From Margaritispora aquatica (taxonomy: Eukaryota; Ascomycota; Leotiomycetes; Helotiales; Discinellaceae): 64,000 nt of DNA. Both the position numbers and the translations under genes were made by a program. The notes under the pieces were generated by a model. That model saw only the letters and a list, made by a program, of their open reading frames with translations, ran no database searches and was not told the origin of the DNA. The stretch covers positions 1,736,001-1,800,000 of the forward strand of contig VJWN01000004.1 of assembly GCA_007644065.1 (NCBI GenBank), written 5' to 3'. Below, one piece after another: positions 1 to 9,743 of the stretch. Within the stretch, counting starts at the first letter, position 1. Each line of letters starts with the position of its first letter.

Positions 1-693
1 ACGCGTTGGATACCAATTCTGCATTCTGACTTTTCCAGGACATTTTATGTGTCCCTCTTGACATTTTTGAATCCAGCTTTTAGCTAGTTCAAACGGGAAG
101 TTTGGATTGTTATCCATAGCCAACTGGCCAGAGGATGATAGGGTTTCAGAAACTGGGTCGTGCTATCAGCTGCAGGAAGGAAATGTTAAAATGGTGTGCA
201 AAAACTCGTACCCTCCTTGACAGACACAGATAAAGGCTCAGAGGAGATGATGAAACTCTTCTTATCATTGTATTCTGTATCGATCTTGTTGAATTTGAAA
301 GAAAGCAAAATGCTTTGATCCAGGACAGTCCATAGTCGATACGATATCCGTGTATATTTAGTTCCACGCCTTGGACTCTGCCTTTGATCTACGCAACTGT
401 TAAGATCGGTAGAAACATGAATTTAGCTCACTGTATCAATACAACACATCATCGAAAGAGCGACTTGTACCTATGTGTTCCATCATGATTTGTTCCTGAG
501 CCTCCAAAGAATTTTCTTCATCTGGCGCATAGTATGCCCAATACTTGCGCAACAGCTGCTTCCATGTGTCTTCACAAACCCAGCAACCTTGCAATGAAGC
601 AAGTCGCAGAGCAGTGATAGTCTCGTGATGGGCTTGCCATCTCAGAGAAAGAAAGCTGCCACTAAAAATACCGCGACATATTGAGCAAAGCAT
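1..693 (-). CDS. HET-domain-type protein, N-terminal part, cut by the window edge
   Basis: This is the 5' part of a gene that runs off the left edge. Proposed exons on the minus strand are 693-471, 388-228 and 162-<1. The first exon contains HHETITALRLASLQGCWVC, resembling the His/Cys-containing lead-in (HHxTxxSLxxSAxxGCxxC) found ahead of many fungal heterokaryon-incompatibility (HET) domains. The third exon has LAKSWIQKCQEGHIKC and ends in YPTR, resembling the LAxxWLxxCxxxHxxC...PTRLL stretch just before the HET domain. The HET domain itself would lie outside the window. HET proteins mediate non-self recognition and cell death in fungi. The start at 693 gives MLCSIC; an in-frame ATG at 777 is possible. 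The second intron's donor (228/227 or six bases further on) is uncertain. The assignment rests on motif likeness, not a full domain. Confidence 0.6.
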
Positions 694-1136
694 GCTTAAA
701 GCAACTCTCAGCGAGAATGAAATCTTGAAGATATAAGTCTTTGGAGAGACGATAATGCATCCTATTTTATGGCACAAAGCTCTGGCGATATGAGATCTAA
801 CATAATGCAGATCTGGGGGCGATGTCGTCCTGAAGAAGAATGAGGAGGGTAAGCTTACCTAAGCGAGGCATACTGCCGTGAAGCGAGGCCGCCAAGCGAC
901 GGCTCGGCACGGCAGAACCAAAACCCGCTCGATGCCTCGGCATTCACAAGCTGGTGGGTTGACTTTCTTGGCCGGGATCCATTGAATCTTCTCAACACAA
1001 AAAAGGAGGAATGAAACTATTTCGACCTCTGCCATTACTTCTACGACTTTGCAGATCTCATACATATACGCGCATAAAGTCATCGCCTAGTCAGCATATA
1101 CAACAAGCTCGATATACGCTTCTTGCTCCAACAGCA
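694..1136. promoter_or_regulatory. Divergent promoter region between the HET-type gene and the acyl-CoA thioesterase
   Basis: About 440 bp separate two divergently oriented start codons. An ATG at 1011 lies in frame with the thioesterase and may be a real upstream start (see findings), so the right-hand part may be coding. No clear TATA box was found. Confidence 0.4.
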
Positions 1137-2271
1137 ATGGCAGACCATGCTACGCTCGTCAAACCACCTCCCATTGATGCATCCAAGTCTGCGATTGAGA
1201 ATGTGTTAGAACTCACTGAGCTCGCAGCCATAGCACCGGTAAATCCCAAAATCTGCCAACACAATAGAGATGCATTGGCTAACACATCTTCTCTCAGGAC
1301 ATCTTCACTAATACCCGACCACTCTGGCATCCCCCAGGAGCTCGAGGCATATATGGCGGCGCCGTGATCGCACAATGTCTCGCCGCCGCCCAGCGAACTG
1401 TCCCCTCGAACTTCACAATCCACAGCATGCACTGCTATTTCGTGCTAGCAGGAGACGCCGAGATCCCCGTCATGTACTATGTGGAGCATGTTCGGGAGGG
1501 CAAGTCATTCGCGACCCGAACTGTGCAGGCGCGTCAGCGTGGCCGCTGTATCTTCACAACGACCATGTCGTTTGCCCGCGAGAAGAGCGGTGGGAAACAC
1601 ACAGTGCAGCACGCCGTGCCGCTGCCTGAGAACATCATGCGTCCGCCTACGGACGATGTGAGCGACGAGGGGGGCAGTCCGTTTGTGAGCCACCGGATCG
1701 AGATTCTGAATCGAGACAGCAAGAATCCACATGAGAAGCGCACAAGGCAATGGATTAAGGCGCGGGGACGGATATCAGACGCTGGCGGACATCAGGCGCA
1801 TCTCAGTGCTTTGGCGTATATGTCTGATTCGTACTTCATCGGGACGATATCACGAATCCATGACCTTTGGCGGTTTGGGCCTGTTCCTTCCAAGGGAGCG
1901 GCGGTCGCTACGACAGAGGAGATGCGGGAGAAAGAGGAGTACTTGAAAAAGGTAAAGCAGTTTGAGGGCTTTGGAGACGATTTGTATAACGAGAAGGGTA
2001 GACCAGAGGTGGGTATGATGGTTAGTTTGGATCATACGATTTACTTCCACGAGCCGAGGAGTTTTAGGGCAGATGAGTGGATGTTTACCGAGATGGCCAG
2101 TCCGTGGAGTGGTGATGGAAGGGGTGTAGTGCAGCAGCATATGTTTACTGCTGATGGAACGTTGGTAGCGACGTGTTTTCAGGAGGTAAGCAATTTCCTA
2201 ACGCGAGTGTTTCTGATTTCAGGGCTAACAATCTACAGGGTGTGGTGAGGCTAAAGGAGTCTAAACTATAA
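1137..2271 (+). CDS. Acyl-CoA thioesterase (TesB/ACOT8 type), peroxisomal PTS1 ending SKL
   Basis: Exons are 1137-1238, 1298-2185 and 2239-2271, giving 340 residues. The enzyme hydrolyses acyl-CoA to free fatty acid and CoA, chiefly during peroxisomal beta-oxidation. It has the double-hotdog TesB layout: the N-terminal half carries the YGG(A)VIAQCLAAA segment after the first intron, followed by HSMHCYFVLAG, SFATRTVQARQ and IFTTTMSF. The C-terminal half carries SLDHTIYFHEP, DEWMFTEM and a tail after GTLVATCFQE. Splicing the last 53-bp intron (2186-2238) gives GVVRLKESKL and a stop, so the protein ends in a canonical SKL peroxisomal signal. Without that splice the reading frame runs into a tail lacking SKL. 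The start at 1137 gives MADHATLVK; an upstream in-frame ATG at 1011 would add 42 basic residues with no acidic ones. It converges on the FAD oxidase, 237 bp between stop codons. Confidence 0.9.
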
Positions 2272-2508
2272 GTATGATTGCGAGCATTGTCTAAGGTTTG
2301 GTATTCAATCACAAAGACGACCGAGTCTAAGCGAGAAGTCGTTTCGAAACTTGGTCTAGGGTGTAGGTTTACACATTGCATTACAAGCGTTTGTTTTCAT
2401 CTTATGTACAATCTACAATTCATACAAGAATGGCATGGTCATGAAGATCATTTCAACATTCATCAATTTCTCCTTCCCACTGCATGATCGTCACAGAAAA
2501 CCCAAAAT

Positions 2509-4445
2509 CTAAACCTTGCACACTCTATCCCCAACAACTTTCATGGCCTCACTTCCCACACACGGGAAGCACCAGAATACATTTGCTGGATCTCTGGCCT
2601 TCTTAATTGCCAACAGCTTGGGGTAATTGGCGCCCCAGAAAGTGGTTTGCCAGTTTGGCTCATTCATGTCCGCCTTTTGTTAAATTAGCTTTGTTCTCTT
2701 GAAATGCATCACCTCGCTAGGCTTGGATTCACAATGGGAAAGGGAGGGAGACAAACCTCGTTCATGTACGCCCCCGAATCGGGTTGTAAGTCCCGCAAAA
2801 ATTGGACTTGCTTCGTGTTCGCCGCCATTGTGAGCGCTTTATCCGTGTTGTTAAATGGAACCCAATACGATTGCGCCGCTATTCTCAAGTTAGCACTCGT
2901 TCACTCTCTTCCAGAAAGCCTCCTTGTCCGGACTTACTGATATGCGCCAAACTATTCCTCCACGCTGGCAACACCGCATTGCTTCCTCCTCTTGGCACTG
3001 CATCCCTCACACCACGTCCACCCAACAAGAATGGTCCACTACCTGCATCCTTCCCGGTTCCAGTGAAGCCTCTAAAGGCGATCTTGAGCGCTGTCTGGTT
3101 TCCGCTCAGGGTGGCCTCACTCAGCAATCGCGAGCCAAGCACTGTGTCCGTACCTGCCACGGTATTGTCGTGACTCGCCTCGTGAGCTTCGTACCGGGAT
3201 TTGTAGTACGTGGTCGCGTTGCTGAATCTCAGGAAGCTAGCACCCCATGTGGCTTTCGCGTGCGTCCAGATGGGGTCGAAGACCGCAGTGAGGTTAGAGT
3301 TGCCGTATGGGGAGTTGTGGTCGTGGAATTTGCCGGTGTACAAGGCGTAAAACACACCTGGGGCAACTTCGTATTCGGGCAAGACGTATGGGTAGCCCAT
3401 GATGCCCTGGTTGGCGAGCGATGGGTACTGTGAGAGCATGTAGGTCATGAAATCCCAGAAGTCGTCACCAGCGGTGCGCATCAGCATTGTGAACTCGAGG
3501 ATGGCGTACGAGGGAGTTGGGTACGTCTTGATGGTCGCCTTGGTGATGACGCCGAAGGTGCCACCACCACCGCCGCGCATGGCCCAGAAGAGGTCGGTGT
3601 TTTGGCACTCGTTGGCGGTGATGAGAGCGCCTTGTGGAGTTACCATTTGTAGCTCAAGCACGTTGTCCGCAGCCATGCCGTAGGAGATACCGAGTGCGGA
3701 GTGACCGGCACCGGTGAGGTAGCCACCGATTCCGACGCCTTTAGCTTCGCCGCCTACGACGGTTTGGTTGTAGGCGTCTGTGGCGGCGTAGAGCTCTTCC
3801 ATGTCATGCCCAGCACCCACAGTGACGGCTGTAGTGGCAATGGTGGTCGAGCAGCCGGCGGGCTTGAAGGTTTTGTAAAAGGTGAAGCCTTTCAGGTTGT
3901 ACGTCCAGATTGAGAGCGAATTGGGCGCTGAGGATCTTAGAGTTCTGTTAGAATTGCCTTCGCTTAGGAACATAGATATTTATTTACCTTCCCATGTAGT
4001 CATGACCCGTGCCTTTGACGATTACCCTAATGTTGTAGAGCGCTGCAAATGCAACACTAAGCTGCACATGAGCAGCAGTTGTGGCATTGACAACATAGCT
4101 CGGGTATCCTGCTGTATTGCATGTGCTGGTCGTATCAGGGAGACAACTGTCATTGTTGTAATTCTGCCACGCGCTGCTCACTGGATCAGAGCGATGGAAA
4201 GGGAAGCCAACCCATGCTGCCTGAATAGCTGCACAGGTATCATTATTATAGCTGGCCTGCCCAGCATGGCAAGGAGCTGCAGGCGCAACTGGCTTGATGA
4301 GTTGTCCACCAAGCGTCTTGTTGAACGCTGCCCAGACCGATGGTGAGATCGACGAGGGGAGTGTCTTACAAGATGATGATGTTGCGTCTGTGGAGGAGAA
4401 GAGACAGATGGCTCCGATGACGAGGACTTGCTTGAGGAACGACAT
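2509..4445 (-). CDS. Secreted FAD-linked oxidase, berberine-bridge-enzyme type
   Basis: Four exons on the minus strand (4445-3988, 3935-2938, 2878-2757, 2673-2509) give 580 residues; introns are 52, 59 and 83 bp. Residues 1-20 form a hydrophobic signal peptide, so the protein is probably secreted; several NxT/S sites fit this. The FAD-binding PCMH fold is clear: GTGHDYMGRSSAP carries the His (148) that normally binds flavin covalently, followed by GGEAKGVGIGGYL and the Gly-rich FWAMRGGGGGTFGVI. The C-terminal BBE module ends NVFWCFPCVGSE, matching the family's Asn-Val-Phe/Leu-Trp-Cys ending. Family members oxidise sugars, alcohols or secondary metabolites using O2. The Cys that makes the second flavin bond in bicovalent members is replaced by Ala217. 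The substrate cannot be read from the sequence, and no biosynthetic core gene is adjacent. Confidence 0.9.
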
Positions 4446-5753
4446 GACTGAGACAGATCCACACGGTCGAAGCAGAAGAGAATGACTGCTGTACAGAAGA
4501 CGGACAAGGACAGGAAGAAAGCGAAAGGAGGGGATTCCCCCTCGTCATATATAGCGCCGAAACCTGGGAGTATATCTTTTGGCATTCAAGGATCACCACA
4601 CAACTAGCTGTTCATCCCGCATAAGATATTCCTACATTCCCGTTTCTGTCCATGTACCCGTTCTCGCTTGAGAGAATACCAATGAATTCCTGGACATCCG
4701 GTGCTTGAAAGGGATCGCTGCTGCGGTTATCAGAATATCAATATATTTTTGAACATTCGGTAGTGAAAGAAGAGTTTGGTCCGCCCCTGGCCTGTACGAA
4801 GTACATACTGCAAGCACATCTGGGTTCTTGCGAGCTGGGACACTTCTGATGGGACGGATAAATAGAAAGGTCCGCTGTATCTACCAGGCTTCTTGCATAG
4901 GAATCCAGGAACCGAGTGCCAGGTATGGAATACTGTTTGGACTGTCCATTCGCGGCAAATGTCCTGTTTGCATGTGGGATATGCAATAACGAAACCCAAC
5001 AGGAAAAAAGGCTATTGAAGAATGTAACGGTGCGGTATTGAAATTATCGGTATCTAAAACGGGCGTGGGATGAAGAAGTGAAAACTTGTATCCATTTGCG
5101 AATGAGTGTCGAGATCCCCCTGATGTTCCTTGTAAAATGCTCCCGGGAGACGTCCGCCCTTCCGTTGATTTACGATTGTGGCAACGAATGTCCGTTCACC
5201 ACAGGGATTCATCTCACCCACAAGCACCAGGGCCAGGGTTTGGATATTGATTGGAGTGGGAGGATGGCTCGAGTGGCTGCGGAGGTGGGCTCAACGAGGG
5301 GTAAAACGCCGTGGAGAGATTGGACTTCTTCACTCTTGCAAGTTCTCCCGATTATTATGGTTGCAGTTCCAGAACACGAAGAAGATTCCGCAGTTGTTGC
5401 TCGGATCGCGTTGAAGATGTTGAATGACGCCGCCTAAGCGCCACCATGGCTTCTTTTGACGACATACGAATGAAGAAGAGAAAATAGGTACGGAGGTACC
5501 TCGATTTGGAGGCTCTGTAGCATTCAAATTCAATAATAGAAGATAAGACCTCTTTCCATTACCTCGAGTAGTAATGCTGGCTTGAAGTCGTTGAGTTTCA
5601 TTTATTTGTACCTTGTATTTCTCCGATGACAGGCCTGGCAGTAGAATAACCTAGTCAAAGGACATCAGACGAAAGCTGCTTCGACAGGCCAGAATATCAT
5701 CCCATAATTTCCTATTAATACATCTCGTGGTTTCTGCTTGCACCCCCAAACTT
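4446..5753. other. Intergenic stretch, promoter of the FAD oxidase
   Basis: 1.3 kb between the oxidase start and the 3' end of the Pth11-like gene. A 119-codon plus-strand ORF at 5078-5437 has no recognisable domain and no support. Nothing else stands out. Confidence 0.4.
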
Positions 5754-8275
5754 CTACAGGGACTCGATATCCACGCTGCGATTCACAACAATGTTGTCCC
5801 CTTTGGTAAGATACCTCTCGCTATCACTATCGAATTCGGGTGTAGTTATCCTATTTCGACCCCCACGAATACGATTCTCTGTTCCCATCTGCCCGAGCTT
5901 GAAGTCGTTTTCTCTGCTTCTGCCTAGAGCATTCCTGTCGTCGTTGATGAGCTCAAAGGGATCAGGACGGCTGCCGCCCAAGGCAGTATTTGTCGTAGTT
6001 ATCTTCCGTGATGTCTGGTCTGATGTCGAGCCGAAAACTTTGGGAAGTGCTGTGGCGAGCACCACTCTTACCATGGGGAGGTTGGCGTTAATGATGGCGA
6101 GACAGGGCTCAAGTGTTGTCCAGAGAAGTCCCATTGGGAGGGTATATGTCGGGTCGGTAAAGGAGATGATTTGCAGAGATCTAATTCGAATGATGCTTAT
6201 TATTGTGATGCTGTGATTGTTCAGATATTGCAAGTGCATATATTTCTTTGAATACTTACAAAAGACCAAGTGAGAACATCATCATGAGTCCTATCTTCTT
6301 TCTAGTTGCCAACTGCAGGGACAAGATATGTGGGATTGGAAGACACATAACCTATATCAAGTCAGGAAATTTCCAGATAGGCAGTCTAGCTAGGTCATGG
6401 CCATCATGAAGGCAAACCATGGTGATGTTTCCACATCAAAAGTTTGTGAATGATCGAGCAGTCGATCACTTACCATGAAATCTGTTACTACATTCAATGC
6501 TCCAGCAGAGACATATCTGCAGTCAAGTCAGCATATACATTCTCCAAAAAGCTTGCAGTCTTTTCCCCTAGGAAAGTTCAAACAGATCCGTCTTTGCAGC
6601 TCTGAAACTCTCAGGCACTGTATAGAGATCAACCTCTGATGATGAAGAAACTCGTGTCCTCGTACTGATGGTCTCAGAACAGCTGCATGGTTCAACTCCT
6701 TAAACCCGCAACTTGAATTGAAGGGATGTTTTACGCACACTGTATTTCTCTGCGGCAGTGTTAGCGTGTCACTTCAAAGATGTCGTGGATTGAACCGCAA
6801 TTCGTGTATTTTAAGAAAGCCAGCCAAACATGCTTCTCATATCCTAGCATAAGGCAATGAAAGATAACATGTAACTAGAGAAGGGAGAGATACTTACATC
6901 ACCACATGTACCCTTAATCGACGTGTCCCAGTTGTACGCCAACGGCCTGCAGAGAAGGAAAGTCTCCAAGATGACGCTGATGGCCCACTGTCCAGAACAT
7001 TAGCTTTATCCTCTGTAAATTTAATGGGAATTAAAATTCAGGAATAAGAGCGGTATTTAATGATCTAACAATATAACCGTATGCCCGAAAATCTTATAAC
7101 CATATTCCCCCAAATGTGGGCTCCAACATGGAGGGGAAGTAGTAAGATTCTGGGAGAAAATTCAAGCCTCCAAGTATGCCATGCATCCCACGCTGCGTGG
7201 CCTTCGCAGAGTTCCCCTCAAAATTAAAAAGTGAATAGGTGTAATGATAAAAAAAAATATTCGACAGAAAAAGTTGCTGACCATTACCAAAATTGCCATC
7301 GCAATATATGCAGAAGTGAGAAATGTTGTCGAAGTACCAAAAATCCGGCGATAGAACAACACCACCGAGACTTTGATTAAGCATAAAGTTACCCCATAAA
7401 GAGCTTCGAACGGGAGGATGAGCTAGCAGTAGAGTGAGTTGGCGAAGAAGTTCATACCCACTGGTTGTCTTGATTCACTTACCTTGAGGGTCTTCACCAC
7501 ATCCAACGGATTAACATCTTCAATATGTCTACCTGGTATTGTGTGTTAGATTCTGCATTTCAATTGAGCTGCCTGTACATATTCTTCCAAGGACCGGTTG
7601 GTGACCAACGACTTCGTGGAGCTGAGCCCGGAATTGGGACCTGTTGTAACCAAGTTGAAATTGAAGTTTCTCTATCGCAAAAATACTTCATTCCTCCCTC
7701 ATTTATACTGACTATGACAGCGTGGCAATAGCGATTGGCGTGTTTAGTATGGTCTTGTGCCAGAATTGCGATCGGTTCGTTGATGGTAGGAGGCGGAGGA
7801 AATCCAACACTTACCAACGCCACCAGCTAGCACGCCTATAGTTGTTAGCATACATCATCTATTGAGAGTATTAGAAATACTCACAAGCATATTGTATTCC
7901 AACACTAATAAACAAACACAGCTACTCCCGAGTCAGTACTCAAACGCAAATCTTCCTCCCGTACCCAAAGAAGCTCACCAAAGCCGCCAACAATAACCAA
8001 TCATCTAGTCCTATGTCAATCTTCCTCAGACTTCTCGATTGTATCCTCAAGACCGTAGTAGTAATAGCAATGGCCAGGAATATCGTAATTGCGATCAATG
8101 GATCTCTAGCCCGGGACTGGTGAAAATGTTAGCATACATGGCAAGCGAATGGTTGATGAGCCTGATGCATCAGTCGCGCGTTCGAGTAGGACGAAGTCCT
8201 CCTTTCATATGTTCTAATCTCTTGAAATTTTCTCGCTGGGGAACATACATCAGACAGATCGTAGCCCATCATCAT
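5754..8275 (-). CDS. Pth11-like / fungal rhodopsin-domain integral membrane protein, 11 exons
   Basis: Minus-strand exons: 8275-8249, 8116-7979, 7921-7885, 7835-7815, 7532-7483, 7422-7288, 6987-6898, 6749-6739, 6516-6474, 6351-6260 and 6210-5754. They total 1101 nt, 366 residues, in frame throughout. Conserved pieces of this seven-helix family appear in order: RSLRKIDIGLDDWLLL, CVLAGGVGRHIEDV, LPFEALYGVTLCLIKVS with VLFYRRIFG, CRPLAYNWDTSIKGTCGD, VYVSAGALNVVTDFMVMCLPIP, KKIGLMMMFSLGL, SIIRIRSLQ, DPTYTLPMGLLWTTLEPCLAIINANLP. Then comes a polar tail of about 95 residues. The family includes Magnaporthe PTH11, a surface-sensing receptor, but most members have no known ligand. The exon-6 donor could be 7288 or 7282 (two extra residues). 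One exon is only 11 nt and several introns are long for this genome (282, 300, 222 bp). Confidence 0.85.
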
Positions 8276-9743
8276 ACGCCACACGACAGCGTCTTTCAAA
8301 AATTCAAGTTCAAATCATACAATTAGTCCAAATCAATCTTCAAACGCCGCATATATATGCTCAACCAACACTCCTGAGACTTTGCACCAAAAAGAAGAAT
8401 CGGTTTCAATGCGAACAAAAGATTGCTGTATTAAGCACGATCTGGTTTGCCCGAAATTTACTGACGACTCCTGTCTGCACGATCAACAAGCTCGGGTGGG
8501 GACCATGCCCTGCTTGCCTGCTTTCATGCGCGAGAACGATTGCAGTCCTGTGTGTTTTGCCATGCTGGGCTTTCGGATACACAAGACATGGATGTATCAC
8601 TTCCGATTTGAAAGTGGGTTGGTAGCAATAACAGCTTCACGTTGATCCAATATCTCAGGCTGAACCATCTAGACTGTAGTTCCTGTAGTTCGTGGCTTAG
8701 TGTACATCTTAGCTCTAGTATGAATCTTAGTGTGCGAGTTACAATTTTCAGTACATGCAAGAGAAAACCTTCTCGCCATAAGGCTGGTGTTTGTTACAGT
8801 TGAGGCGTACCTAGAAAAGCAAAATCGGAAGATCAGTCCGTGGCATTTTCGCCTAAAGCATCTTGACCGTTTGATCCATTGTAACGGTATCTTCATGAGT
8901 CGTGATGGCACAGCCGATCAGTGTTCCCCTATGTACGGAATATATTCGGAACATCCGAGTGGATCTGGTCAAGAGAGAGGTCGAATTGGATGGTTTTCGA
9001 GGAGGTGTCTCCCCACACTAACCCATGCATTCGGCGCTTTTTTACGGGTCGCTGCTCTTTGGTGGAGCTTATTTTCGTTGAGTGAAAACACGTACATTCT
9101 CCCCAAGAGATGTTGCACGAATGCTTAGGTGCGCGATGCTTGAACTTGAAATATCATCTAGGAGATAGGAGGCGTTTGGAAAGCTTGTTGATTGCCTAAG
9201 TGCCATCATAATCATAAGGACTAGAGAAAAATTGAGCGGTCATACCGGTATAGTAGACGTTAAATGTTTAACTCATTGACGAACAATGCTCCAGAATATT
9301 CATTGATGTCGGGAACTACCTTCCCACTTATGAACCCGAGACAGAAGAACGACGATTTGTGGGCTCAGTGGCCTCATTCGTAGCCCAATCCAGGTATCTC
9401 AATACTGTTTTCACCAATGAGGTCGACTTGGTGAGCAGTGGGGAGTCTACCCCGTAATGCAACTGCTTTGCCTGTTGGAAGACTTAAAACACATGCCTGA
9501 GAAATATGCTCATCACTCCTGGTCGCCATGAGAAACATAGCAAATCGTATTGGTAGATCAAATGTACCTGCATGGTATCAGAGTTCCGAAGTATGAATAG
9601 ATAGACCCCTCACTGGCCTGGTCATAACCCGCTCCATTCTTCACTTATGTGAATTGAACTCTGCATCAATCCTTTCGTTCCACTGCTTTCACCTCTCCAA
9701 AGTGTAAACAAAAAGAAATCGGAAAACCGATATCTTACTCATT
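8276..9743. other. Intergenic region between the Pth11-like gene and the GMC oxidoreductase
   Basis: Divergent promoter space of 1.47 kb. Plus-strand ORFs of 87 codons (8382-8645) and 132 codons (8730-9128) show no domain, signal peptide or conserved look. I see nothing supportable. Confidence 0.4.

Noticed and set aside
5078..5437. 119-codon plus-strand ORF between the FAD oxidase and the Pth11-like gene
   Set aside because: No domain or signal peptide, and no plausible splice extension was found.
8730..9128. 132-codon plus-strand ORF upstream of the GMC gene
   Set aside because: Composition without hallmarks; no domain; probably promoter DNA.
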